Shown here: positions 1 to 7,361 of the stretch, in pieces
Layout: each line of letters starts with the position of its first letter
Position numbering within the stretch: position 1 is the stretch's first letter
Source: Halobacteria archaeon
Lineage (GTDB): Archaea > Halobacteriota > Methanoliparia > Methanoliparales > Methanoliparaceae
Length of the DNA stretch: 13,819 nucleotides
Assembly (NCBI GenBank): GCA_013329575.1
Contig: DUJX01000098.1
Location: 1-13,819, forward strand
Direction of reading: 5' to 3'
The notes under the pieces: generated by a model
Databases searched by the model: none
Seen by the model: only the letters and a program-made list of their open reading frames with translations
Told to the model about the DNA's origin: nothing
Translations under genes and position numbers: made by a program

Positions 1-97
1 GATTTATCAAATCGCTTAGCATTCCAATCCCTCAGCATAAATGGAATGCTAAGCATCACAAATTTTGATTTGTGAGCCACGAATCGAAGATTCGTGA
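1..97. repeat. Cluster of abutting perfect hairpins
   Basis: Three perfect inverted repeats follow each other with almost no gap: 14-26 with 42-54 (13 bp, 15-nt loop), 56-63 with 68-75 (8 bp, 4-nt loop) and 78-85 with 89-96 (8 bp, 3-nt loop). A fourth, 1-5 with 9-13, is cut by the window edge. The second and third hairpins resemble each other (CACAAAT/ATTTGTG and CACGAAT/ATTCGTG), differing by a paired A-T to G-C change in the stem. No open frame explains the region. It could be a structured RNA, a terminator region of a gene to the left, or the end of a small mobile element. I cannot choose among these. Confidence 0.6.
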
Positions 98-140
98 CAT
101 TCATATTCTTAACTTGACACTTTCATAAAATCATACCAAT

Positions 141-152
141 AAAGTTATATTG
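141..152 (+). promoter_or_regulatory. Candidate TATA box for the MeaB-type GTPase gene
   Basis: An AT-rich TATA-like element (TTATAT at 145-150) is centred about 35 bases before the ATG at 182. With the usual archaeal TATA-to-start distance of about 25 bases, transcription would begin near 173, leaving a leader of under ten bases. No Shine-Dalgarno sequence precedes the ATG, which fits a leaderless or nearly leaderless message. Position and promoter class are inferred. Confidence 0.35.
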
Positions 153-181
153 TTAAAAAAAACAAACTCTTGTGACCAATT

Positions 182-1138
182 ATGGATAACAATGATCTTG
201 TTAAAAAGGTTTTATCCGGAGATAAAAAAACAATATCAAAGGTTATAACACTTGTAGACAATAGAGATCCGACTGTAAATAATATTATCGATAAGTTATA
301 CCCATATACGGGCCGAAGCCAGGTTGTTGGAATTACTGGACCTCTCGGTGTTGGTAAATCTACTCTGATAGGTCAGATGATAAAAAGCTGGAGTAAAAAA
401 GGCAAAAAAGTGGCAGTAATTGCAATAGATCCGACAAGTCCTTTTCATGGAGGGGCAATTTTAGGCGACCGAATAAGGATGCAGGATTGTTTTTTAGATG
501 AGAATATCTTTATCAGAAGTATAGGTACGAGAGGGGCTTACGGTGGATTGTCTAAATCCACAGATGAGATAACAAAGGTGTTTGATGCTGCAGGATACGA
601 CATAGTCTTGATCGAGACGGTAGGTGCCGGTCAGGTGGAAGTAGATATAGCAAAACTCGCTCATACCACCATTGTTGTAGTAGTACCTGGATTGGGCGAT
701 GTAATACAGACGATAAAGGCAGGAATGTTCGAAATTCCAGATATTGTGGTGGTTAACAAATCAGATTTGGCTGGTGCTGATCAGCTTGTAATGGATTTAG
801 AGACGGTGCTTAATTTGTCGCATAAAAAATGGAAACCGCCCGTACTTAAGACTGTATCTTTAAAAAACGAAGGGATAGACGATCTTATACGTGTAATAGA
901 AAAACATTGGAATTATCAAAAAGAGAAAGGACTTTTATACGAGAAAGAGACAAACAAAATCAGGGAAGAATTATTGAATCTTATAACAGACGATTTAAAA
1001 ACAAAAATATTAAACGAGATTAACAAAAGTGGATTGTTAGATTTATACACTAAAAAACTCATATCAAAGGAGATCACACCGTATATTGCCAAAGACGAGA
1101 TAATAAAAGAGATATTAAAAAATAAAAATATCTCATAA
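182..1138 (+). CDS. meaB: MeaB/ArgK-type GTPase, acyl-CoA mutase chaperone
   Basis: This is a SIMIBI-class G protein that in known systems guards B12-dependent acyl-CoA mutases, gating adenosylcobalamin loading and rescue of inactivated enzyme at the cost of GTP. At 318 residues it has normal family length. Visible motifs are the P-loop GPLGVGKS at 53-60, the IDPTSP and GGAILGDRIRM segments at about 82-100, the switch-like ETVGAGQ at 145-151, and the base-specificity motif NKSD at 192-195. The usual ETVGVGQSE stretch reads ETVGAGQVE, a mild divergence. The ATG at 182 has no Shine-Dalgarno site and a TATA-like box stands upstream. It lies head-to-tail against the mutase small-subunit gene, with 21 bases between the two stop codons, so it is transcribed separately from the mutase it presumably serves. 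Family assignment is secure; the partner is inferred from adjacency. Confidence 0.9.
   Translation: MDNNDLVKKVLSGDKKTISKVITLVDNRDPTVNNIIDKLYPYTGRSQVVGITGPLGVGKSTLIGQMIKSWSKKGKKVAVIAIDPTSPFHGGAILGDRIRMQDCFLDENIFIRSIGTRGAYGGLSKSTDEITKVFDAAGYDIVLIETVGAGQVEVDIAKLAHTTIVVVVPGLGDVIQTIKAGMFEIPDIVVVNKSDLAGADQLVMDLETVLNLSHKKWKPPVLKTVSLKNEGIDDLIRVIEKHWNYQKEKGLLYEKETNKIREELLNLITDDLKTKILNEINKSGLLDLYTKKLISKEITPYIAKDEIIKEILKNKNIS
1101..1134 (-). terminator. Candidate terminator of the ten-gene operon
   Basis: Just past the stop codon of the mutase small subunit, read on the minus strand, an 8-bp inverted repeat (1134-1127 with 1116-1109) encloses a T-rich 10-base loop and is followed by TTTTATTA. It lies inside the 3' end of the convergent MeaB-type gene. 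The layout resembles a hairpin-plus-T-tract terminator, and T-rich stretches alone can terminate archaeal transcription. Not tested. Confidence 0.35.
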
Positions 1139-1159
1139 AAGATAATCTAGTGCTTAATA

Positions 1160-1564
1160 TTAAGATGTGTCGCCAACTATCGATTTGATCCCTTCAACGA
1201 TTTCTTCTGAAGTTGCTCCAGGTTTAAAAAGTAATTCAAATCCTATATTTTTCAAATCAGTCTCCTCTTCTGGTGGGAAGATTCCGCCGAGTACAAATTT
1301 TATCCTGTCTTTCACACCTTTTTCATCGGCAATCCTCATCAGCTCTCTTCCAAGTTGTAAAGCACCACCGCACATCGAAGTTATCCCTATCACATCGGCA
1401 TCTTCTTGAATAGCAGATTCTATGATCTCCTCAGGCCGATTATTACCTATATAGACGACCTCCATCCCAGCATCCCTAAGGATACTTGCCACAGTAATAA
1501 TCCCTCTAGAATGCGTCTCAAGACTATAAGCAGATAATAATACTTTAATTTTCCTTTCACTCAT
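1160..1564 (-). CDS. B12-binding small subunit of an acyl-CoA mutase (divergent)
   Basis: A 134-residue B12-binding domain of the type that forms the small subunit of two-subunit acyl-CoA mutases. The fold is recognisable from the N-terminal beta strand, HSRG, the DAGMEVVYIG strand/turn at about 32-41, DVIGITS at about 57-63 and the GG at about 93-94. The cobalt-ligating His is H18. The usual D-x-H-x-x-G motif instead reads E16-T-H18-S-R-G21, the Lys four residues before that Asp in methylmalonyl-CoA mutase is Ala12, and the usual S-x-L reads T-S-M. The ATG at 1564 is preceded by a strong AGGAGGA site at 1571-1577 overlapping the stop codon of the large-subunit gene, so the two are likely translationally coupled. 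It is the last gene of the operon. Family sure; substrate unknown. Confidence 0.88.
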   Translation of the reverse strand: MSERKIKVLLSAYSLETHSRGIITVASILRDAGMEVVYIGNNRPEEIIESAIQEDADVIGITSMCGGALQLGRELMRIADEKGVKDRIKFVLGGIFPPEEETDLKNIGFELLFKPGATSEEIVEGIKSIVGDTS

Positions 1565-1575
1565 TTATAATCCTC

Positions 1576-3336
1576 CTATAAAACTAATGGTTGTCTCCAC
1601 AAACCAAATGCTTCTGTGAACTTTCTTCTCATCTCCCCCTCCGTAGCACCGGCTCTTGCAGCCTCAAGCGTCTTATAAGTCACATTTTCACCAGATTTGC
1701 ATGCATCTACGATTCCACCAAGGCAGCTCTCTACTTTATCGTTATCTCTCTCAGCCCTCCATTTTTTCAACTTCTTGATCTGGTTCTCTCTTATCTCCTC
1801 GGATACTTCTTGACATCTGATAGGAGGCTCTTTTACATCCGGCTGTCTGAAATAATTATATCCTACAACCTTGATCGTACCATCGTCGATCTTTCTACGC
1901 TCTTCCTGTATGAATCTCGAAATTTTGTTATGAATCCAGCCGCTTTCAATGATCTTGACATAACCACCTTGTTTTTCTATCTCTTCGATCTCGCCTAGTA
2001 TCTTCTCCTCCATAATATCTGTTAGGTTCTCTATATAGAACGATCCTGCCATGGGATCCACAACTTGTGTAACACCTGTCTCTACATTGATAATCTGCTG
2101 AGTTCTCAATGATAATAGCGAATCTTCTTCTAACGGTACGGAATAAGCCTCAGTATATGCATCTACATGCAAAGATTGGCAACCGCCCAAAATAGCTGCT
2201 AGAGCATGATATGCAGCCCTTATAACGTTATTATAAGGCTCTACACGTTGCAAAGATATACCGGATGTCTGAACGTGGCACCGCTCTAACTGAGATCGCG
2301 GTTGTTTTGAATCAAACCTATATTTCATTATTTTGTACCATAGCCTTCTTGCGGCGCGTAATCTTGCTACTTCCTCAAAAAAGTCGTTTCCCACACTCCA
2401 AAAGAATGCTATCCTCTCTGCCGTCCAATCTGGGTCGTATCCTCTCTTTTGCATCTCCTCGATGATTGATATACCGTTAGCAAAAGCAACGGCCATCTCT
2501 GTAATGCTTGATGTTCCATATTCTCGCAGATTGTATCCGTTTAAGGTAATATAATTCCATCTGGGTACTTCGTTTCTTATAAACTCTATGTTATCACATT
2601 GTACTCTGAAAGCATCAGCAGGAGGTATATACTCCGGTGCCCGTCTGACGATGCATTCCATCGTTACATCATTCTGCACACTTCCTGGCAGTTTTTTCCA
2701 ATCGTACCCTCTTTTTTCTGCCATTACTAAAAACATAGGAAATATAATAGCTGTGTTTCTGGGATAATGAGTTACGATAGACGAGCTGATCTCATCGATC
2801 GGAATACCATCATAAATAGTCTCCATATCCTGAACACAATCAACTGGCACACCAACCGTTCCTACTTGACCTATCGCCTCAGGCTCATCCGAATCGAACA
2901 TTTGAACCGTGGGTAGATCCAATGCCAGATTAGTTCCGGTTGAACCGGACTCTAAAAGAAATTTCATCCTTTTATTGACATTTTCAGGAGATCCTGCTCC
3001 GGATAGTTGCCGCATGGTGAATACCCTTCCTCTGTACATATTTGGATAACAGCCACGTGTGAACGGTTCATCTCCAGAAAATCCTATATCTTCCATATAA
3101 TCCAAATTTGCTGCATCTAAAGGAGTGTATAACAATTTTCTGGGAATTCCAGATCCTAACATTGTTTGTGGTACCACTTCCCATGTTTTTCTATCTTTTT
3201 CGCTTACATTTGTATTTTTCCACTCTTCAAAATTTTTTTTGGTCTTTTTTATTGTCTCTTGGTTATACAAGGGGGTTTCCCCTTTTTCTTTAATTTTTTC
3301 CTCTAAAATCTCTTTTGTCGTCTTTTTTTTATCCAT
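1576..3336 (-). CDS. Large catalytic subunit of a B12-dependent acyl-CoA mutase, atypical active site
   Basis: At 586 residues this is the TIM-barrel, CoA-binding subunit of a two-subunit methylmalonyl-CoA-mutase-family enzyme, which rearranges acyl-CoA carbon skeletons by adenosylcobalamin radical chemistry. Family landmarks are PFTRG at 91-95, MYRGR at 100-104, the D-L-P-T segment at 140-143, VQND at 220-223, FFW/GNDFFEEVARLRAAR at about 311-330 and the RAERD segment near 527-531. Hand alignment to Propionibacterium methylmalonyl-CoA mutase numbering gives L111 for Tyr89, N136 for Ser114, Q221 for Gln197, R231 for Arg207 and N269 for His244. The carboxylate-binding Arg is thus kept, while Tyr and the catalytically important His are lost. 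ATG 3336 follows a GAGGGGAG site. The usual name would be methylmalonyl-CoA mutase, but these residues argue for another, possibly bulkier, dicarboxylyl-CoA substrate. Confidence 0.88.
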   Translation of the reverse strand: MDKKKTTKEILEEKIKEKGETPLYNQETIKKTKKNFEEWKNTNVSEKDRKTWEVVPQTMLGSGIPRKLLYTPLDAANLDYMEDIGFSGDEPFTRGCYPNMYRGRVFTMRQLSGAGSPENVNKRMKFLLESGSTGTNLALDLPTVQMFDSDEPEAIGQVGTVGVPVDCVQDMETIYDGIPIDEISSSIVTHYPRNTAIIFPMFLVMAEKRGYDWKKLPGSVQNDVTMECIVRRAPEYIPPADAFRVQCDNIEFIRNEVPRWNYITLNGYNLREYGTSSITEMAVAFANGISIIEEMQKRGYDPDWTAERIAFFWSVGNDFFEEVARLRAARRLWYKIMKYRFDSKQPRSQLERCHVQTSGISLQRVEPYNNVIRAAYHALAAILGGCQSLHVDAYTEAYSVPLEEDSLLSLRTQQIINVETGVTQVVDPMAGSFYIENLTDIMEEKILGEIEEIEKQGGYVKIIESGWIHNKISRFIQEERRKIDDGTIKVVGYNYFRQPDVKEPPIRCQEVSEEIRENQIKKLKKWRAERDNDKVESCLGGIVDACKSGENVTYKTLEAARAGATEGEMRRKFTEAFGLWRQPLVL

Positions 3337-3355
3337 TTCTTCTCCCCTCTATACC

Positions 3356-4156
3356 TTAATTATTTTTACAAAATTTATTCTTTGCTATCAAAGCGGCTCC
3401 CAACGCACCGGTTATAAGCGGCTCGGGCGGAACATGGATAATATGTCCTATCTTCTCCTCTAAAGATTTTACAACACCAATATTCCTAGCAACACCACCG
3501 GTCATGACTACATCGTCCTCGATACCAGTACTTCTAGTTAATGCGCTCACTTTTGTGGCAATAGCATCGTGTATTCCAGCAATTACATCTTCTTTGCTTA
3601 TTTCAGACGCAATCATAGAAATTACCTCTGTTTCAGCAAAAACGGTACAGGTACTGCTAATACTAACTTTATTTTTAGATTTTAATGATAGCGGCCCAAG
3701 GTCATTGACATTTACTCCTATAACATTGCTCATTACTTCTAAAAACCTGCCACTGCCTGCAGCACATTTATCGTTCATTGCGAAAGAGGATACTCTGCCG
3801 TTTGCGTCCAATTTTATCGCCTTTGAGTCCTGCCCACCGATGTCTATCACCGTATGGCAGTTCGGAAATATTTTATGGACGCCTTTGGCATGACAGGTGA
3901 TCTCTGTCACTTTTTCGTCCGCAAAAAATGCTGATGCAACATTCCTGCCATAACCGGTCGCAACAATATACTTGATCTGATCTTCTTTGATTTTGTGTTC
4001 ATCTAAAATAGATCCGTATAGATCAGAGATTGTCTTTCTAATCTCAAATCCACTTTTAGAAAATTTATAGCCGATAATATCTTCTTTTTCATTAATTAAT
4101 ATTATCTTACTCATAGAAGATCCGATATCCAACCCACAAAAGTACATTTTATCCAT
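3356..4156 (-). CDS. 2-hydroxyacyl-CoA dehydratase activase (HgdC/BadF/BcrA family)
   Basis: A 266-residue ATPase of the ASKHA fold, the length of single-chain activators such as HgdC. As a homodimer bridged by one [4Fe-4S] cluster, it injects a single low-potential electron into the dehydratase at the expense of ATP. Nucleotide-binding motifs are DIGSS at 10-14, DIGGQDSK at 105-112 and TGGVARN near 219-225. The two expected cluster cysteines are C131 in the NDKCAAGSGRFLE segment and C170 in SSTCTVFAETE, spaced exactly as in HgdC (39 residues). The gene lies 17 bases after the dehydratase subunit and 19 bases before the mutase large subunit, in the same operon. Only one activase gene is present, unlike benzoyl-CoA reductase with its two activase-like subunits, which favours dehydratase-type chemistry. 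Confidence 0.92.
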   Translation of the reverse strand: MDKMYFCGLDIGSSMSKIILINEKEDIIGYKFSKSGFEIRKTISDLYGSILDEHKIKEDQIKYIVATGYGRNVASAFFADEKVTEITCHAKGVHKIFPNCHTVIDIGGQDSKAIKLDANGRVSSFAMNDKCAAGSGRFLEVMSNVIGVNVNDLGPLSLKSKNKVSISSTCTVFAETEVISMIASEISKEDVIAGIHDAIATKVSALTRSTGIEDDVVMTGGVARNIGVVKSLEEKIGHIIHVPPEPLITGALGAALIAKNKFCKNN

Positions 4157-4173
4157 TTTATATCTTAATGATA

Positions 4174-5415
4174 CTATCTCAACGACTCTATAAACGCATC
4201 AAATTGAGTCATCATTCTTTCAGGTGGCATCGCTCTCGAATCACATTGTGGTGCCTCAACGATCAGGCTAGGTATCCCTAATTCTTCATATAACGCCTTT
4301 TTGATAGGTCTCATAACACCACTAACTATCCTGCATCCAGTATTTTCGAATAAAATCGCTCCATCTAAGTCGGCATCTTTTGCCTTCTTAATCAAAGCAT
4401 CTAACATTAGATCATGCTCGACATTACAAAAAGTACTTATTCTTCTTGCCAAACTTTCGAAAGGTTTATTAGAATCATGTAAAACAGCTGAACAGTGCGC
4501 ATAAGGGTTTAACGGAAAAGTAGCTCCCAGCTCCTCTATATAGTTATACAAAGAAAGAGTATGCCAAGGCATGATTCCATGAGTCATCAATCTAAACTTC
4601 TCCTCCGGCACAACCCCCTCTTTTCTTCTCACTCTTTCTTTGATTAACTCATAACAGTTTTTAACATAATCCAATCCATATTTGCTTCCATGAACAAAAA
4701 ATCCTACAAAAGGATAGTTTGCTAAGTCTACCTGGCTTCCGGGGGTGGGTTTGGACATAAATAACTTAAATATTTCTGTAAAATATTTAGATGTCTCTTC
4801 TGAAATCTTCATTACCGATTTAAACTTATCATCATCCAATTCTTCCCCCGTTACTCCTTCCAAAAAAGTAACAAAATCTTTGAGCACTTGGACGGTATAT
4901 TCGAGAACATCTTTATCCATCCACTCCGTCATCTTAGTTATGTCATCGAAGGATCCGATATCTTCTTTCCTTATATAAGGAAAAGCCAGACTGTATCTTC
5001 TGGCATCATACATTCTTGCATGAACCTCTGCCATATCTCTATGACCGAAACATATAGAGTGATGATCTACCGTAAAATCAGGTTTGGGCATTAATGGCTT
5101 GGTTGCCAATTCTGGTTTATCTATTGCCCCGACTGAGCATTTAAAATAATCACAAAGAAAAGGACCGTAACCCATACTGTAATAATCGTCTATCATCATT
5201 GGGCTATCGCCTCTAGATGCACAATATGCCGAATATTGTTCAGGGAAGATATTTACTATATCAAAGACATAATTCAGTTCTGCAGGATGGTAACCATAAT
5301 ACCAACCACATGGTCTTTTATTTGCTAAAAGCTCATTTTGTCTCCCGAGATGGCTCTTATATGTCGGACCAAAGAGTTTCCCAAACCCCAAAAGATTAAG
5401 TTTCTGCCTCTGCAT
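4174..5415 (-). CDS. 2-hydroxyacyl-CoA dehydratase / benzoyl-CoA reductase-like subunit, larger
   Basis: About 413 residues, matching the HgdB/FldB/HadB/BcrB-type superfamily, which carries [4Fe-4S] clusters and removes water from (R)-2-hydroxyacyl-CoA by a ketyl-radical route, or reduces aromatic rings in the benzoyl-CoA reductase branch. Visible signatures are RPCGWYYGYHPAEL near 34-47, a conserved-looking CDYFKC at 88-93, and a C-terminal domain with FENTGCRIVSG and the closing EAPQCDSR. Cysteines at 36, 65, 88, 93 and 122 include the likely cluster ligands. I chose the ATG at 5415. A TTG three codons earlier is possible but lies in a GTTGAT element that looks like the ribosome-binding site. 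It sits between the partner subunit (26 bases upstream) and the activase. Substrate is not readable from sequence alone. Confidence 0.85.
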   Translation of the reverse strand: MQRQKLNLLGFGKLFGPTYKSHLGRQNELLANKRPCGWYYGYHPAELNYVFDIVNIFPEQYSAYCASRGDSPMMIDDYYSMGYGPFLCDYFKCSVGAIDKPELATKPLMPKPDFTVDHHSICFGHRDMAEVHARMYDARRYSLAFPYIRKEDIGSFDDITKMTEWMDKDVLEYTVQVLKDFVTFLEGVTGEELDDDKFKSVMKISEETSKYFTEIFKLFMSKPTPGSQVDLANYPFVGFFVHGSKYGLDYVKNCYELIKERVRRKEGVVPEEKFRLMTHGIMPWHTLSLYNYIEELGATFPLNPYAHCSAVLHDSNKPFESLARRISTFCNVEHDLMLDALIKKAKDADLDGAILFENTGCRIVSGVMRPIKKALYEELGIPSLIVEAPQCDSRAMPPERMMTQFDAFIESLR

Positions 5416-5419
5416 TTTT

Positions 5420-5426
5420 ATCAACC
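5420..5426 (-). promoter_or_regulatory. Putative TTGAT-type ribosome-binding site
   Basis: The bases before ATG 5415 read GTTGATAAAAATG, a one-mismatch version of the GTGATAAAA(A/G)TG element found before two other genes of the operon. It is partly complementary to the archaeal 16S tail (AUCACCUCC). It supports ATG 5415 over TTG 5424, which would lie within the element itself. Confidence 0.35.
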
Positions 5427-5441
5427 ATTTATGATTATAAA

Positions 5442-6563
5442 TTAAGATAAAGATTCTATGAAAGCCTCAATTCTGGTTTTGTGTTGTTCTACAGCGAGAG
5501 GAAAATCTATTTCTAAATAAAGTACAGGCTTTACCTTTGTTAACTCTTTTCTTAACTCTATCTGCGAGAATGCACATAATTCACAACCTTTATCGCCTAA
5601 GATAATTATACCGTCAGGATTTAAAGTTTTTAATCGTTCATTTATATACGATAATCGCTCATCAATGGCAAAACCGCCTTGCCTACTACAGGTGCCACAA
5701 GTGGGTTTTGATGCCAGATATCCCTCTGCAATTGCTTTAACAGGATCTTTAGCAGTTTCATCTATGGTAAAATCAAAATTCCTTGATCCTGTACAGAGAT
5801 CGTCAAAGATAATCGTAGAACCGCAACCTTCTATCATCTCAAAGACCTCAGGGTCATAAATAGGAACTCCTGTAACGTAAAGTCTTGGCTTGCCAGGTAA
5901 TTCGTTTTCATTGGATAATTTATCTATATATCTCTCTATCTTATCACTGAATTCTTCTTTAAGCATAGAATAACTGGCAAGGTTTACTTTTAAAACATCG
6001 GAGCCAGAAACCTTTGGCGGTATATAAAACCTATACTTGTAGAGTTCTTTGAGTAAAGACCTGTATCTGTTATAGATTTCGATTGAATTTCTCAAATCTT
6101 CATCTGTTATATCAACAGAATAATGATCTTCTAAAGACTTCTTAAACTTGTTCAATATTTTTACAAAGAATCTTTTAGATATTTCGTTTACTGCGAAAGG
6201 AAACTGCAACAGGTATGAATATTCTGCTTTTACATTCTTCTTCCATATCGAATACATCAATTCGTTTGTATCGTCGGATGTTAAGAATACAAAACCATCT
6301 AAAAAGTCATAACCGCCAGTTAATCCTTCTTCAAAGGTTCTTTTGCTATAATAACACAACCAATTTGGGATATAGGAAAAAGCCTGTGTTACATTGGTAG
6401 TTTTTCCAAATAAACGAACAGGAACAAGCCCAGCAGCATGAATAATCTCTTCTGGTATATAACTACAGAAAGTCCCTATTATCTTCTTATTATTACGTAT
6501 ATACTCTTCTATCTTCTTCGAATTAAGAAATATATCGTAAAATTCTTCAATATCAGTCCTCAT
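5442..6563 (-). CDS. 2-hydroxyacyl-CoA dehydratase / benzoyl-CoA reductase-like subunit, smaller
   Basis: About 373 residues, the size of FldC/HadC/HgdB-type subunits and slightly shorter than BcrC. The family hallmark near the N terminus is present: C33 followed by P-E-E-I-I-H-A-A-G at about 37-45, then W-L-C70 in the next segment. Further cysteines at 247, 257, 289, 292, 327 and 330 are seen, with GDKGCELCAFSQIE near 323-336 corresponding to the C-terminal cluster and CoA-binding domain. It is expected to pair with the product of the next gene and receive an electron from the activase. The ATG at 6563 is preferred; a TTG at 6566 is nearer in spacing to the GGAAGG site that overlaps the stop codon of the enoyl-CoA hydratase gene, so the start is uncertain by one codon. 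Family clear, substrate unknown. Confidence 0.85.
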   Translation of the reverse strand: MRTDIEEFYDIFLNSKKIEEYIRNNKKIIGTFCSYIPEEIIHAAGLVPVRLFGKTTNVTQAFSYIPNWLCYYSKRTFEEGLTGGYDFLDGFVFLTSDDTNELMYSIWKKNVKAEYSYLLQFPFAVNEISKRFFVKILNKFKKSLEDHYSVDITDEDLRNSIEIYNRYRSLLKELYKYRFYIPPKVSGSDVLKVNLASYSMLKEEFSDKIERYIDKLSNENELPGKPRLYVTGVPIYDPEVFEMIEGCGSTIIFDDLCTGSRNFDFTIDETAKDPVKAIAEGYLASKPTCGTCSRQGGFAIDERLSYINERLKTLNPDGIIILGDKGCELCAFSQIELRKELTKVKPVLYLEIDFPLAVEQHKTRIEAFIESLS

Positions 6564-6572
6564 CAAATTCTT

Positions 6573-7352
6573 TTACCTTCCTTTGAAATTGGCTTTTCTC
6601 TTCTCTAAAAATGCAGATATTCCTTCTTTAGCATCATCAGTCATTATAGCCAGCAAAAATTCGTCCGTTTCAAATGACAAGCCCTCCGTCAAAGGCATCT
6701 CAACCCCTTTGTTCACAGAATCCAGTACACAACCAACCGCTATCGGTGGTTTAGACGCCAGTTTTTCGACTAATGCCATAGATTCTTCATCCAATTTATC
6801 TGCCGGTACAACCTTATCGACCAGCCCGACCGTCCTTGCCTCGTCTGCATCGACCATATCCCCAGTCAGATCCATCAATTTTGCCATTCCTTTTCCTACA
6901 AGCCTTGGTAGCCGCTGTGTTCCGCCCCACCCCGGTATGATACCAAGATTTATCTCAGGTTGCCCAAACTTTGCCTTATCAGATGCTATCCGTATATCAC
7001 ACGCCATCGAGATCTCGCATCCTCCACCTAAAGCAAGACCGTTTATAGCTGCTATGAACGGCTTTTTCATCTGTTCAATCTTTGTTAGAACACTTTTTCC
7101 TTTATCGATTACTCTTTTCACGTCTATGTAATTTTTGTCTTTAAACATAGTTATATCGGCTCCAGCAGCAAATGCTCTGCCAGATCCCGTAATTATTGCT
7201 ACTTTTATATCGTCAGATTTTTCGATATCATCCGTTACCTCGTCAAGCTCTGAAATCATCGTCTCGTTTATGGCATTCAGGACATCTGGCCTATTTAATA
7301 TGATTTTTGCAATAGGCGGTTTCTTCTCGTATATTATTGTATCATATGTCAT
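6573..7352 (-). CDS. Enoyl-CoA hydratase (crotonase family)
   Basis: A 259-residue crotonase-fold protein that adds water across the double bond of a 2-enoyl-CoA to give a 3-hydroxyacyl-CoA. Residues for the oxyanion hole are in AFAAGADI (60-67) and NGLALGGGCE (104-113). Both catalytic glutamates of true hydratases are present: E113 after GGGC, and E133 in FGQPEINLG, followed by the IIPGWGGTQRL signature. This marks it as a hydratase rather than an isomerase, decarboxylase or ring-cleaving family member. I start at ATG 7352. A GTG at 7361 overlaps the stop of the upstream dehydrogenase gene (GTGA), but GTGAT there looks like the ribosome-binding site. In the operon it lies between the 3-hydroxyacyl-CoA dehydrogenase and the dehydratase subunits, so its substrate is probably the enoyl-CoA the dehydratase makes. 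Confidence 0.93.
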   Translation of the reverse strand: MTYDTIIYEKKPPIAKIILNRPDVLNAINETMISELDEVTDDIEKSDDIKVAIITGSGRAFAAGADITMFKDKNYIDVKRVIDKGKSVLTKIEQMKKPFIAAINGLALGGGCEISMACDIRIASDKAKFGQPEINLGIIPGWGGTQRLPRLVGKGMAKLMDLTGDMVDADEARTVGLVDKVVPADKLDEESMALVEKLASKPPIAVGCVLDSVNKGVEMPLTEGLSFETDEFLLAIMTDDAKEGISAFLEKRKANFKGR

Positions 7353-7356
7353 TTTT

Positions 7357-7361
7357 ATCAC
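7357..7361 (-). promoter_or_regulatory. Putative GTGAT ribosome-binding site overlapping a stop codon
   Basis: GTGATAAAAATG precedes the enoyl-CoA hydratase. GTGAT is complementary to AUCAC of the archaeal 16S 3' tail and contains the TGA stop of the preceding dehydrogenase gene, suggesting coupled translation. It supports ATG 7352 over GTG 7361. Confidence 0.4.

Noticed and set aside
1153..1164. Perfect 12-bp palindrome CTTAATATTAAG between the convergent genes
   Set aside because: It overlaps the small-subunit stop codon, is purely AT-rich in the centre and has no following T-run; the hairpin at 1109-1134 is a better terminator candidate.
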